From assembly GCF_900156425.1 (NCBI RefSeq), contig NZ_FTNO01000005.1:62001-126000 (forward strand): a stretch of 64,000 nucleotides of DNA, given 5' to 3'. The DNA comes from Haladaptatus litoreus. Its GTDB lineage: Archaea; Halobacteriota; Halobacteria; Halobacteriales; Haladaptataceae. The stretch's first letter is position 1. Each line of letters starts with the position of its first letter. Position numbers and translations under genes: made by a program. Shown here piece by piece: positions 25,810-35,148 of this stretch. Under the pieces are notes generated by a model. It saw only the letters and a list, made by a program, of their open reading frames with translations, did no database searches and was not told the origin of the DNA.

Positions 25810-26409
25810 ATGACCGACTACCCCAACTACCGCGAACAGGTCGAAGACGCGTATCCGGAACTCGAATCTATCGAGGATGACGAACTGCGAGAGCAAGTCA
25901 TCGAAGCGTGGGTCTTGGGCCTCGAACGCGGCGGGTGGAAGGACATCGCCGACATCCCCTACGCGTGGAACATCCACGAGGTGACGAACGTCGAACACGT
26001 CCGCGGGGTAACCCGAATCGCCATGCGTGCCGCCGAAGAACAGCGCGATTTTCACGGTGCCGACCCCGACGAGGACGTCATCATCGCGGCGTGTCTGCTT
26101 CACGATGTCGGAAAATGCTACGAGTACGTCGATTTCGTTGACGAGGAAACCCTGCTCTCGCCCGACCCGACCTACGCGACCGAAGAGATTCCACACTCGA
26201 TTTCGGGGTACGCGCTGGCCCACGAAGTCGGCTGCCCGCTCGCGGTTCAGCGCGCGATTCCGCATTTCCTCGGCGAAGTGCCGAAACGAACCTTGGAAGC
26301 CGAACTGGTCAAAAGCGCGAACTCGGCGAGTTCGAACGCGATTACCCAGTCCGCGATGGGCATCACGCTGAAAGAGTGGGTCAAGGAGTACAGCCAGACG
26401 CAAAACTGA
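25810..26409 (+). CDS. HD-domain phosphohydrolase
   Basis: 199 residues. Metal-binding His/Asp motifs: VEHVRGVTRIAMRAAEE (first His) and LLHDVGKCYEYV (HD pair). A later His-containing helix reads ISGYALAHEVGCP, followed by RAIPHFLGE. The family hydrolyses phosphate esters such as nucleotides. The N-terminal 60 residues are acidic and helical. No operon partner is evident; the next gene starts 90 nt downstream on the same strand. Confidence 0.85.
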   Translation: MTDYPNYREQVEDAYPELESIEDDELREQVIEAWVLGLERGGWKDIADIPYAWNIHEVTNVEHVRGVTRIAMRAAEEQRDFHGADPDEDVIIAACLLHDVGKCYEYVDFVDEETLLSPDPTYATEEIPHSISGYALAHEVGCPLAVQRAIPHFLGEVPKRTLEAELVKSANSASSNAITQSAMGITLKEWVKEYSQTQN

Positions 26410-26499
26410 GTTCGCTCCCTGCGGGACTGAAGAAACTCACTTTTTTGTAGCCACAACGGCTATTGAACACCCTCTCTCATCCCCGCCGGGGTGAGGGAA

Positions 26500-27006
26500 A
26501 TGCAAGTCAATTCACTGCACGACCTATTCGTGTACGAACTGCAGGAGATGTACGACATCGAGAACAAACTCGTCGGTGCGCTAAACGACCTCGCGACCGA
26601 GACGAGCAACGAGGACATCAGCCGAGCGTTCGCGGAACACCGGGAGGAGACGGAAAATCACGTTTCGAGGGTCGAAGAGGCCTTCAACGCGCTCAATGAA
26701 ATCCCCGAACGGCAGGACAATGACGTGGTCGATGGGCTCATCAACGAACACGACAAGTTCGAGAGTATCGCCACGAACGAAGACGTTCGGGACATGTTCG
26801 CGCTAAACGCCGGAATGAAGTCCGAGCGATTGGAAATCACCGGCTACGAAGGACTGCTCATGCTCGCCGACCAACTCGACTTCGGCAGCGACGTCACCGA
26901 CCCGCTTGAGTCGAACATGAGCGACGAAAAGGATGCATTGAGCGACCTACAGGACTTGGCTGGCGGTTCGAAACTCAAATCGCTCGTCAGCAGACTCACC
27001 GGATAG
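26500..27006 (+). CDS. DUF892 ferritin-like protein (YciE/YciF type)
   Basis: 168 residues from the ATG at 26500, preceded by GGGGTGAGGGAA, whose GGTGA matches the 16S anti-Shine-Dalgarno; a GTG at 26491 would add three residues. Opening motif LHDLFVYELQEMYDIENKLVGAL, second helix AFAEHREETENHVSRVEEAF, third YEGLLMLADQLDF. These Glu/His positions match the YciF-like four-helix bundle thought to bind a diiron site. The role is probably stress related. A GC-rich dyad (CCCCGCCGGGG) precedes the start. Confidence 0.85.
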   Translation: MQVNSLHDLFVYELQEMYDIENKLVGALNDLATETSNEDISRAFAEHREETENHVSRVEEAFNALNEIPERQDNDVVDGLINEHDKFESIATNEDVRDMFALNAGMKSERLEITGYEGLLMLADQLDFGSDVTDPLESNMSDEKDALSDLQDLAGGSKLKSLVSRLTG

Positions 27007-27134
27007 CTGATCCGTCTCTTCGATTTTCACTGTTCGATACGGATCCTCGCCGCTTTTGAGCCGTTCAAACACCGATTTTTCAATAACTACCCAAACAGAT
27101 ATCGAGACGGCTTTCTGGATAGGTTTCTGAAAAG

Positions 27135-27158
27135 CTATCTAGATGTATATCCAGATAG
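27135..27158. repeat. Imperfect AT-rich palindrome between convergent genes
   Basis: Two 12-nt arms match in 10 positions (CTATCTAGATGT against CTATCTGGATAT). Related CTGGATAGG and CAGATATCG strings occur just upstream at 27095-27125. It lies in the 275-nt gap between the DUF892 and SDR genes, both of which point into it, so it may help end transcription. The rest of the gap shows no gene. Confidence 0.4.
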
Positions 27159-27281
27159 TCATGGGGTATTCTGGTAGTGGGTTCTCTAAAACGAAGACGC
27201 ATCTGTCTCGGGTTTCGTCTCCCCAAAACTTCGAAAAGAGCGATGAATTCGCGTGTGTTCGGCGTTTTAGACCAGTTCCAC

Positions 27282-28247
27282 TTAGACTTGCTCTAAGCCG
27301 TTCTCCTCCCGCAGCACGTTGATGTACTTTCGGAACCCGCTTTCCAAATCGTACTGTGGTTCGTAGCCAAGTTCCTCCTGAATCGCGGTCATGTCGAGCT
27401 TCTGTGTCCACGGCAGTTCGCCCTCGTCGGACACCTCCAAATCGGCGTCGGGCATGATTTTTTCGACCGTCTCCGCGGCCTCTCGAATCGTCGCCACGGT
27501 TCCGCGAACGTTGTAGACACGCTGTTCGATATCCTTCTCGGGTGCGAATGCCGCGAGGCGGAACGCCTGCGCGATGTCCTCGACGTGTTGCCAGTCGATG
27601 ACTTGGTCGCCGTACTCCACGCTGAACGATTCGCCGAGTGCGGGCTTTTCGATGATGTTCGCGAGGAACGCCGAGCCACCGGTTTCGCGGTAAGGTCCGT
27701 ACGCAACCGTCGGGCGGAGAGCGACGTGCGAAAGGTCGTAATCCTCGAAGTACACCCGCGCTTGGTGTTCGTTAAACTCCTTCGTCGCGCCGTAGAGCGT
27801 GTCGGGATAGACGAGGTCGTCTTCCGTAACCCATCCGTCGTCGTAGTTCGCTGGCGGGGCGAACACCGCCGCGCTGGACGCCCACGCTACGCGCTCGACT
27901 TGGTCTGAAAGGGTTCGCGCGGCCTCGAACACGTTGTTCGTCCCCTGAACGTTCACGTCGATTGCGAGACGCGGGTTCTCACGCGCCGTAGTTGTGAGGA
28001 GCGCCGCGAGGTGGACGATTCGCGTTGCGCCGGTTTCTTTTACCGCTCGAATCACGTCCGTCGGGTCGGAGAGGTCGCCGCGACGGACTTCCACGTCCTC
28101 TTCGACGCCGAGTTTCTCCAGAATGCGCGTGTCGGTCGAAAGGTCGTATGCGACCACGTCGTGGCCGTGTTCCACGAGGTCTTTCGCCGTGTACGACCCG
28201 ATGAAGCCTGTGCCACCGGTGACGAGCACCGTCTCGCTTTGAGCCAT
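27282..28247 (-). CDS. NAD-dependent epimerase/dehydratase (extended SDR)
   Basis: 321 residues. Rossmann motif GGTGFIGSYTAKDL, NAD-adenine Asp in VVAYDLS, and the catalytic Tyr-x3-Lys in DTLYGATKEFNE with a Ser/Thr before it (ASSAAVF). The family acts on nucleotide sugars or similar hydroxylated carbonyls. It lies 95 nt downstream of the TPP-enzyme gene, on the same strand, and may share its transcript. Substrate not predictable. Confidence 0.9.
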   Translation of the reverse strand: MAQSETVLVTGGTGFIGSYTAKDLVEHGHDVVAYDLSTDTRILEKLGVEEDVEVRRGDLSDPTDVIRAVKETGATRIVHLAALLTTTARENPRLAIDVNVQGTNNVFEAARTLSDQVERVAWASSAAVFAPPANYDDGWVTEDDLVYPDTLYGATKEFNEHQARVYFEDYDLSHVALRPTVAYGPYRETGGSAFLANIIEKPALGESFSVEYGDQVIDWQHVEDIAQAFRLAAFAPEKDIEQRVYNVRGTVATIREAAETVEKIMPDADLEVSDEGELPWTQKLDMTAIQEELGYEPQYDLESGFRKYINVLREENGLEQV

Positions 28248-28342
28248 GATTTTTCAGTCACGGGGTGACAGGAAAAGGTTTTCTTCCCGCTATCAGGCTA
28301 TGTCCGGAATTGGCTGACCTAGAAAAACTCGCTTCCAATTCC

Positions 28343-30079
28343 CTATTCGTGCAGTCCGCCGACTTCCGCGTAGAACGACGACTGCAACTGTTCGGCCATA
28401 TCCTCCTCGCGGTCGATTCTGGCGTCGATGACGAAGGGCAGGTCGCTTTCCTTTCCTTCCCGCAGCGCGTCGGCCAGTTCGTCCGGCGTCGTCGCGCGGG
28501 TTCCATCGGCACCGAAGCCTTCTGCCACTTTCACGAAGTCGGTGTCGTGGAACTCGACGCCCGCGATGTCGCCGTCTTCTTCTTGCATCTGACGCACCAT
28601 GCCGAGGCTGGTGTCGTTCAGCACGACGAAGGTCGGAGCGACGCCGTATTCCACAGCGACCTCCACGCTGGTCATCGTCATCGTGAATCCGCCGTCGCCA
28701 GCCACGCTGATAACGTCCTTGTCGGTCGAGAGCGCGGCGCTCACGGCGGCGGGGGCCGACCAGCCCATTCCGCCCACTCCGCCACTGCCGAAGTAGGTGC
28801 GAATGCCGGGCGTCTGCAAGTAGTTCAACAGCCAGAATCGGTTGTTGCCCGAATCGGCCGTGACGATCGTGTCTTCGTCAACCAGCGCCTCGATTTCTTT
28901 CACCGCGCGCTGTGGTTTGATGGGCGAGGTATCGCTCTCGCATTTCTCGGTGAAAAAGGATTCGCGCGCCGAGGAGGCGCGCTCCCGTGCCCAGTCGTTG
29001 TTTGCGCTTCCGGCGTCGGAAAGTGCTTGCAGGCTCTCCTTTGCGTCCCCAATCAGGCCAACGTCGGCGGGGTACACCCACCCCGCGTTTCGCGTGTCGA
29101 TGTCGGCGTGGATGATGGTCTGTTCGTCCGGGCGGATGAACGACGACGCCTGCCAGTTCGTGTCCATCGGGTTCATCCGACACCCGACGACGAGGAGGGT
29201 GTCGGCCTCGCTGACCACCTGATTCGCGCCTTCGTGGCCGAACGACCCGATGACGCCCGCCGCGAGGTCGTGGGTTTCCGGAATCGTGGACTTGCCCAGA
29301 TAGGACGTTGCCACTACTGCGTCGTAGGCCTCTGCGACGGATTCGAGTTGGTCGTAGGCGTTCGCGGAGTGAACGCCGTTTCCGGCGACGATGACGGGAC
29401 GCTCGGCGGATTCGAGCGCCTCCGTCGCTTTCGCTACGTCGCCGTCGGTCGGTTTCGACTCCCAATTTTTGACTTGCTCCTCGCTGTCCCATACCGGTGG
29501 AACCGGATCTTTCGGCACGTCGTCGGTAATCGCGTTCCCGTCCAAAATGACGGCGGTCGGTCCCGACCGACCCGCCGTCGCGTGTTTAAACGCCAGTTGG
29601 ACGCTGCGAAGGGTTTCGGTCGGGGTTCTTGGGAACCAGTGTTCTTTCGTCACGCCGTCTAGAATCTTTGGAAGCGAGAGGCCGCCGTAGTCGCCGCGAG
29701 ACTGCTGGTAGGGTGCGAGCGTCGAATAATCGCCGCGCTCGCTCGCCTCCGTCAGGACGACCATCGGTGAGGAGGCGAGGCGGGCCTCCATCTGTCCGAT
29801 GACGCCGAGGCTTCCAATCCACGGCCCCTGTCCGGCGAGCACTGCGGGCTTCCCGTGCAGGCGACCGTACATCTCAGCCATGACGCTCCCCTCGCGTTCG
29901 TCACGTGGTCGGACGACGTCCACGTTCGACTCCGGCAGGTCGTCCAGCAGTTCGATAACTCGTCCGCCGGGATAGCCGAAGACGTACTCCACGCCCAGCG
30001 ATTCGAGTACGGAAACCAGCGATTCGCTCGTCGTTTCCCCGTCGGTGTCGTCAACACCTGTCATGCTAGTCGAAGCCAT
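28343..30079 (-). CDS. Acetolactate-synthase-like TPP-dependent enzyme
   Basis: 578 residues from the ATG at 30079; the frame extends 85 codons but that stretch is not protein-like. Domain order: N-terminal pyrimidine-binding (YVFGYPGGRVIELLDDL), a central domain (VIVAGNGVHSANAYDQL), and a C-terminal pyrophosphate-binding domain with the GDG...N signature, VAGDGGFTMTMTSVEVAVEYG...VVLNDTSLG. The family decarboxylates 2-oxo acids. Biosynthetic acetolactate synthase usually has a regulatory-subunit gene beside it; none is here, so a catabolic role is likelier. A Bat-type regulator is just upstream. Confidence 0.88.
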   Translation of the reverse strand: MASTSMTGVDDTDGETTSESLVSVLESLGVEYVFGYPGGRVIELLDDLPESNVDVVRPRDEREGSVMAEMYGRLHGKPAVLAGQGPWIGSLGVIGQMEARLASSPMVVLTEASERGDYSTLAPYQQSRGDYGGLSLPKILDGVTKEHWFPRTPTETLRSVQLAFKHATAGRSGPTAVILDGNAITDDVPKDPVPPVWDSEEQVKNWESKPTDGDVAKATEALESAERPVIVAGNGVHSANAYDQLESVAEAYDAVVATSYLGKSTIPETHDLAAGVIGSFGHEGANQVVSEADTLLVVGCRMNPMDTNWQASSFIRPDEQTIIHADIDTRNAGWVYPADVGLIGDAKESLQALSDAGSANNDWARERASSARESFFTEKCESDTSPIKPQRAVKEIEALVDEDTIVTADSGNNRFWLLNYLQTPGIRTYFGSGGVGGMGWSAPAAVSAALSTDKDVISVAGDGGFTMTMTSVEVAVEYGVAPTFVVLNDTSLGMVRQMQEEDGDIAGVEFHDTDFVKVAEGFGADGTRATTPDELADALREGKESDLPFVIDARIDREEDMAEQLQSSFYAEVGGLHE

Positions 30080-30183
30080 CCACTCCCGTCTCTTTGTTCT
30101 GTCGGTTACGACGGTTGGATACGGTTCTATCCTCACTCCGCACCGCGTTTCCGGTGTGGATTCCTGGGTACCTCGTTTCGTGA

Positions 30184-30840
30184 TTAGGATTGCTCGTTGT
30201 CGGAACACACTGTACACTCGATGAGCGTCTTCACTCCACGGCGGAACCGTTCCGACGCCGCCGTTTCGGAGATGTCGAATTCGTCGCTCAAATCCGCGAG
30301 CGAACTCTCCCGCGGAATCTCCAGATACCCGCACTCGACGGCCATAACTAGGGTCTCTCGCTGCACGCCAGTCAGTCCGAATCGGGGCGTGTCGGGGTGT
30401 TCTCGTTCCTCATAAAATCGGTGGACGACGAACTCTATCTCGTGCTCTCGACAGAAATCACGAAACCGGCCGAATGCTTCCCTGTCGGGAAACGCCGCGC
30501 GGAACTCCCATCCGTCATGCGTCGCGGTAACCCGTTGTAAAATACTCGCTTCGTTGACCAACAGGGGATAGATGCTCGTTCGTCGTGCTTCTCCTTTCAA
30601 TTCGGTCTGGTACAATCGCTGTTCGCCGAGTTCGATAGTTCGTGATGGAGTCGTGACGGTAGAGTCTTCTTCGAGCGCGTCCTCGAACGCTTCGAAATCG
30701 CCGCCTTCCGTCCAGAAAAGGAGTTTGTGCCGGCCCTCCTCGGTTCGGTCCGATTGCTCCCACGTAAGCTTCATTTTGGGGGCACGGCTTAACGCATCTC
30801 GCAAAACCGGATAATCGAGCCGAAATTCGACGATTATCAT
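30184..30840 (-). CDS. Bat-type HTH_10 transcription regulator
   Basis: 218 residues. The N-terminal 150 residues match the bacterio-opsin-activator sensory half (MIIVEFRLDYPVLRDAL... and GWEFRAAFPDREAFGRFRDFCREHEIEF). The C-terminal HTH_10 reads LTGVQRETLVMAVECGYLEIPRESSLADLSDEFDISETAASERFRR. It lies 104 nt upstream of the TPP-enzyme gene on the same strand and probably regulates it. Ligand unknown. Confidence 0.9.
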   Translation of the reverse strand: MIIVEFRLDYPVLRDALSRAPKMKLTWEQSDRTEEGRHKLLFWTEGGDFEAFEDALEEDSTVTTPSRTIELGEQRLYQTELKGEARRTSIYPLLVNEASILQRVTATHDGWEFRAAFPDREAFGRFRDFCREHEIEFVVHRFYEEREHPDTPRFGLTGVQRETLVMAVECGYLEIPRESSLADLSDEFDISETAASERFRRGVKTLIECTVCSDNEQS

Positions 30841-30929
30841 TCTAATCTCCCCAGTTTCATTCCGTGGTTGCTATTCTATGTCCTCTGCTAGCAATTGACA
30901 GTGACGGGTTAAAAAGACTACGAATATTG

Positions 30930-31328
30930 ATGCAGATTCGTTATTCTGTTCGCGAGGGTGGTAGAAGATGGAGAAAGAACGTGAACATAGAGACGGAAAC
31001 GATCAACAAGTTGTTTGAAATCCTCAGCAATGAGCGGCGGCGTCGATTGTGTGTCTACATGGTAGAATCGGACGACGAGATATTTTCGTTCGAGGAACTC
31101 GTCGGTCAGTTCGTATCGGGAGCGTCGAACGTTGACGTGACGGTAGACGAGACAGTAGCGAAACGCCGCGACCGTATCGCAATCGCGCTTCATCACTCCC
31201 ATCTGCCGAAACTGGCTGATTTCGGTATCATCGAGTACGATATGGAAAGTAAGACGACGCGATACGAGGACTTTCCCGTAGACAATCTCGCTGACTGGAT
31301 GATGGAAAACCGCCGAATTTCACAATAA
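30930..31328 (+). CDS. DUF7344-type winged-helix regulator
   Basis: 132 residues from the ATG at 30930; a GTG at 30981 would give MNIETETINK. Core: INKLFEILSNERRRRLCVYMVE, then FEELVGQFVSG, then RIAIALHHSHLPKLADFGIIEYD. This is the haloarchaeal DUF7344 pattern, a winged helix-turn-helix of probable regulatory function. The second copy in the window is at 45286. It is in line with the MFS gene 73 nt downstream. Confidence 0.75.
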   Translation: MQIRYSVREGGRRWRKNVNIETETINKLFEILSNERRRRLCVYMVESDDEIFSFEELVGQFVSGASNVDVTVDETVAKRRDRIAIALHHSHLPKLADFGIIEYDMESKTTRYEDFPVDNLADWMMENRRISQ

Positions 31329-31370
31329 TATCGGGGCTGTCGGTACGCCCCCGACTCGATTCGGGCGACC

Positions 31371-31379
31371 TTTTATAAC
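31371..31379 (+). promoter_or_regulatory. TATA-like element of the second MFS gene
   Basis: TTTTATAAC is centred 27 nt before the GTG at 31402, the spacing of leaderless haloarchaeal promoters. This supports the GTG start. Confidence 0.6.
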
Positions 31380-31401
31380 CGATACCGAACCAACACCCAC
31401 T

Positions 31402-32625
31402 GTGAACAGTAACGACCGAACCATCGTCGGACTCGCGATGCTCGCGCATGCGATGGTTCACACCTACGAACTCTCCTTTCCCATCTTCCTCACCGTCTGG
31501 CTGTCGGAGTTCGGCACCACGACGGGAACGCTGGGAATCGTCGTGGGCGTCGGCTACGCGCTGTTCGGACTCGGGGCACTACCGGGCGGTGTCCTCTCCG
31601 ACTCCTACGGTTCGCGTAGCCTCATCGTCCTCTGTCTGTTCGGGATGGCCGGGTCGTTCCTCCTGCTCTCGGTTTCGCCAACGCTCCCGGTGGTCGCGTT
31701 GGCACTCGTGTTGTGGGGTCTCTCGGCCAGCGTCTACCATCCCGCCGGACTCGCACTGTTGAGCAAAGGCGTCAGCGAACGCGGAAGCGCGTTCGCCTAT
31801 CACGGTATGGCCGGAAACTTCGGTATCGCCTTCGGCCCCTTGGCGACGACGCTCCTCTTACTCGCGTTCGATTGGCGAACCGTCGTCGGAATCCTCGCTG
31901 TTCCGGCGATTGTTGCGGCGTTCCTCGCGTTCCGAACCGACATCGACGAATCCGCGGCGGTCGAGGGGCAGGAAACCCGCGCCGACGGCGGGGTTTCCTC
32001 CCTTTCCGACTTCCTCGGCACGTCCCGAACCCTGTTCGCCGGATGGTTCATCGCCGTCTTCGGCGTCGTCATGATGTCCGGACTGTACTACCGCGGCGCG
32101 CTCACCTTCCTCCCCGACCTGCTCGGTGACCTGCCGATGTTCGCACCGGTCGATTTCGCCGGGGAATCGCTGGAACCGGCGCGATACCTCTACGCCGGAC
32201 TGCTGACCGTCGGCATGGCCGGACAGTACGTCGGCGGCAAACTGACCGACAGGGTCGAAAACGCCCGCGCAATCGCGGTGTCATTCGGACTGTTGGCGGT
32301 CATCGCGCTGGTCTTCGTACCCGCCTCGAACGCCGGACTCGTGCCATTGCTCGCGGTCAGTTTCGTCCTCGGGTTCTGCCTGTTCGTCGTGCAACCGCTG
32401 TATCAGGCAACTGTCGCAGAATATACGCCGCCGGAAGCCCGCGGAATCTCCTACGGTTACACCTATCTCGGCGTCTTCGGCGTCGGTGCACTCGGCGCGA
32501 CAATCGCAGGGGTCGTCCTCCAATACTTCTCCTCCACCGTGCTGTTCGCCGTCCTCGCCGGATTCGCGGTCGTGGCGTCCCTACTCGGAACTCTGCTGGC
32601 GTTCCGAGGCCCGAGCACCAGTTGA
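31402..32625 (+). CDS. MFS transporter
   Basis: 407 residues from a GTG. It has about 12 helices, the MFS A-motif GGVLSDSYGSRS, a large central loop around residues 190-205 and GGKLTDRVENAR in the second half. The start is supported by the TATA-like element 27 nt upstream. The last 45 nt overlap the convergent regulator gene. The pattern (LAHAMVHTYELSFPIFL opening) resembles fosmidomycin-resistance-like and related exporters; the substrate cannot be named. Confidence 0.88.
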   Translation: MNSNDRTIVGLAMLAHAMVHTYELSFPIFLTVWLSEFGTTTGTLGIVVGVGYALFGLGALPGGVLSDSYGSRSLIVLCLFGMAGSFLLLSVSPTLPVVALALVLWGLSASVYHPAGLALLSKGVSERGSAFAYHGMAGNFGIAFGPLATTLLLLAFDWRTVVGILAVPAIVAAFLAFRTDIDESAAVEGQETRADGGVSSLSDFLGTSRTLFAGWFIAVFGVVMMSGLYYRGALTFLPDLLGDLPMFAPVDFAGESLEPARYLYAGLLTVGMAGQYVGGKLTDRVENARAIAVSFGLLAVIALVFVPASNAGLVPLLAVSFVLGFCLFVVQPLYQATVAEYTPPEARGISYGYTYLGVFGVGALGATIAGVVLQYFSSTVLFAVLAGFAVVASLLGTLLAFRGPSTS

Positions 32626-33306
32626 GGAGAGACGGTTTCCGACCTCTTCCATCACTTTCCCTTCTGCACGGGCGAGGTGCTCCCACGCGGTTGTCGAGGC
32701 TATCCCAACTGTGTCGGCGATGTCCTCGATACTCGTCTCCTTTTTCGGTCGGTAGTAGCCGAGTTCGATGGCGGTTCCGAGCACCTCGCGCTGTCTTCGG
32801 GTCAGTTCGGACAGCACGCGGGAGAACTCCAACTGTTCTTGTTCTCCTACTTGATCAACTTCGACATTCCTGACGAGGTCGGTTTCGTTGCCCGCCCGTT
32901 CGAGGGAGGCGACGATTTCGTTCAAATCGTCGGATTCATCCAAAAATAGAGTCCACTGCTCCCACCCTGCCGTGATGGTTGCCCCGGTTCGATAGTGGAC
33001 GCCCAAATCGGTCAATCGCTGTGAGATGCTGTCCCACTGATAGCTGTCGATGGTGACAGCCACAAGGACGCGGGGAACGTCGAGTGGCGTCAACGGGTTC
33101 ACTTTCAACACTGCTGGTGCAGCAGCGAACTCATCGAGGAATCCAGCGATGGCGGATTCCGGGCCGGTTAGCTCGATGATACGCTTTCGCTCGGCGGCAC
33201 TTCCGGTCATCGAGGAGACGGAGCGAATCGTAATCGTTGGATAGTCGGCGCTGATGTCGCTCTCGGGTTCCCCGTGATGGCGAATCCGGAGCGTCACTTC
33301 TCGCAT
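32581..33306 (-). CDS. Bat-type HTH_10 transcription regulator
   Basis: 241 residues. The sensory half includes MREVTLRIRHHGEPESDISADYPTI, and the C-terminus is HTH_10: LTRRQREVLGTAIELGYYRPKKETSIEDIADTVGIASTTAWEHLARAEGKVME. It is divergent from the Dpp operon (162 nt to its start) and tail-to-tail overlapping with the MFS gene by 45 nt. The position makes it a candidate regulator of the peptide transporter. Confidence 0.88.
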   Translation of the reverse strand: MREVTLRIRHHGEPESDISADYPTITIRSVSSMTGSAAERKRIIELTGPESAIAGFLDEFAAAPAVLKVNPLTPLDVPRVLVAVTIDSYQWDSISQRLTDLGVHYRTGATITAGWEQWTLFLDESDDLNEIVASLERAGNETDLVRNVEVDQVGEQEQLEFSRVLSELTRRQREVLGTAIELGYYRPKKETSIEDIADTVGIASTTAWEHLARAEGKVMEEVGNRLSSTGARASERQQSSE

Positions 33307-33468
33307 GCGCGTAGTTTACGAAACCGAACGAGGTGAACCTTCGCATTAGAGAAGTTAAAAAAGCCTCATCAATTACTATTGATATATTATGAATTTTAGA
33401 GGAATTTTGGAATGCGGATATATTCGGGTGTACAACGAAGTGGGTATGTTGATGTGTACCTGTATACC

Positions 33469-35148
33469 ATGGGAAAACGTGGCAACATTTCGGACGAAGA
33501 CCTAAGCGGTCCGGTGGTCGACCGCCGGACGACGATGAAACTCCTCGGCGTGGCAGGTATCACCAGTTTGGCTGGCTGTACCGGCGGCGGCGACGGCGGG
33601 GATGGCGGTGGCAGTGGTGATGGAAGCGGAAACGGCGACGGAACGACCGGCGTACCCTCGAAAGGCCAGCGCGGTGGCCGACTCAGCGCCGGTTGGTTCA
33701 CCGGTAGCATCGACGTGTTAGATCCGCCATACATCAGCGTCGGCCAATACTTCCAAGTGGCCGCGAACGTGTTCAGCGGCCTCGTTACGCTGAAAGAGGA
33801 TCTCACGATTCGTGGCGACCTCGCAAAGGACTGGACGGTCAGCGACGACGGGACGAAATTCACGTTCAACCTCCGCGAGGGTGTGAAGTTCCACGACGGG
33901 TCGGATTTCACCGCCGAGGACGTGGAGTACACCATCAACCGGACGATTTCCGAGGAGGCCCCCGCGGCCTCGAAACTGGAGTCGCTCAAGGCAATCGACG
34001 ACGGCGGCGTCGTCGTTCAGGACGATTACACCGTCGAACTCAGCTTCAAGGAACCGATGGCTCCTGCTCTCATCTATCTCACGCGGGGTCCCGGCCGTGC
34101 GGCGACAATCGTCTGCAAAGAAGCCATCGAGAAGATGGGCGCGGAGCAGTACAAGGTCAAACCGGTCGGCACGGGACCGTTCAAGGTGACGAAACACCAA
34201 ATCGGCTCCGGCGTCACCCTCGACGCCTTCGAGGACTACTTCGAAACGGACAGCGAGGGGAACGCGCTTCCCTACTTGGACGGCATCGACATCAAACCGA
34301 TTCCGGAACCCGCGACCCTCGTGAACGCACTCCGGAGCGGCGACATCGACTTCGCCAACCTCGTTCCGCTTCAGAACGTCTCGAAGGTGGAACAGTCGAG
34401 CGACGTCGAAAAGCTCTCCGCGCCGGGAATCAACTGGTACGGGTTCGCGATGAACCAGCGCCGCGAACCGTTCAGTTCGCGCAAGGCCCGCATGGGTATC
34501 GCAAAATCCATCGACAACGAAGCCTTCGTGAACGCGGCCTACTTTGGCAACGCGCTCCCCGACACCGGGCCTATCAACAAGGCGACTAACTGGGTCTGGC
34601 GCGACGACAAACCGACCGACCAGCAGTACGACCCGGAGGCCGGGAAGCAACTCCTCCAAGAGGCGGGTGTGGAAGGGGCGTCGTTCCACATCCTCACTGA
34701 CCAGAGTAGCCTTCGCGGCGCGAAGGCGATGCGCCAGCAGTTGAACAAGGCCGGATTCAACGTCAGCATCGAGCAGGTGACGAGCTCGACCTACTGGGAG
34801 CGCTACGAAACCGGCGACTACGACACCACCATCAGCGGCAGTGTCGGAGACCCAGACCCCGACCAGTCGCTCTGGAACTTCTACCGCAATCCGGACGACG
34901 GCGGCGTCTGGAACTGGGTGAACTTCGAGAACCAGAAAGCCCACGACCTGCTGGCGAAACAGCGCACGGCGCTCGACCGTGAAGAACGCAAACAGGCGCT
35001 TCACGAATTAGAAGACCACCTCATCAAGCAGGTTCCACACGCCTACCTGATGCACCAGAACGACATCGCCGCAAAACGCTCTACCGTGAAGGGTTTCACC
35101 CACATCCCCTTCTTACGTAACTTCCACACGACGTGGGTCGAGGAGTAG
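33469..35148 (+). CDS. Peptide/oligopeptide ABC substrate-binding lipoprotein
   Basis: 559 residues from the ATG at 33469; an ATG at 33412 would extend it by 19. A twin-Arg VDRRTTMKLLGVAG segment and a lipobox (SLAGC) mark a Tat lipoprotein, followed by a Gly-rich linker. The mature protein is an SBP family 5 receptor (GDLAKDWTVSDDGTKFTFNLREGVKFHDG, KPVGTGPFKV). It delivers oligopeptides or similar ligands to the permease pair that follows. It abuts dppB without a gap. Confidence 0.92.
   Translation: MGKRGNISDEDLSGPVVDRRTTMKLLGVAGITSLAGCTGGGDGGDGGGSGDGSGNGDGTTGVPSKGQRGGRLSAGWFTGSIDVLDPPYISVGQYFQVAANVFSGLVTLKEDLTIRGDLAKDWTVSDDGTKFTFNLREGVKFHDGSDFTAEDVEYTINRTISEEAPAASKLESLKAIDDGGVVVQDDYTVELSFKEPMAPALIYLTRGPGRAATIVCKEAIEKMGAEQYKVKPVGTGPFKVTKHQIGSGVTLDAFEDYFETDSEGNALPYLDGIDIKPIPEPATLVNALRSGDIDFANLVPLQNVSKVEQSSDVEKLSAPGINWYGFAMNQRREPFSSRKARMGIAKSIDNEAFVNAAYFGNALPDTGPINKATNWVWRDDKPTDQQYDPEAGKQLLQEAGVEGASFHILTDQSSLRGAKAMRQQLNKAGFNVSIEQVTSSTYWERYETGDYDTTISGSVGDPDPDQSLWNFYRNPDDGGVWNWVNFENQKAHDLLAKQRTALDREERKQALHELEDHLIKQVPHAYLMHQNDIAAKRSTVKGFTHIPFLRNFHTTWVEE

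Noticed and set aside
28343..30334. N-terminal extension of the TPP enzyme to 663 residues
   Set aside because: The first 85 codons lack similarity to the family and overlap the region expected for the promoter.
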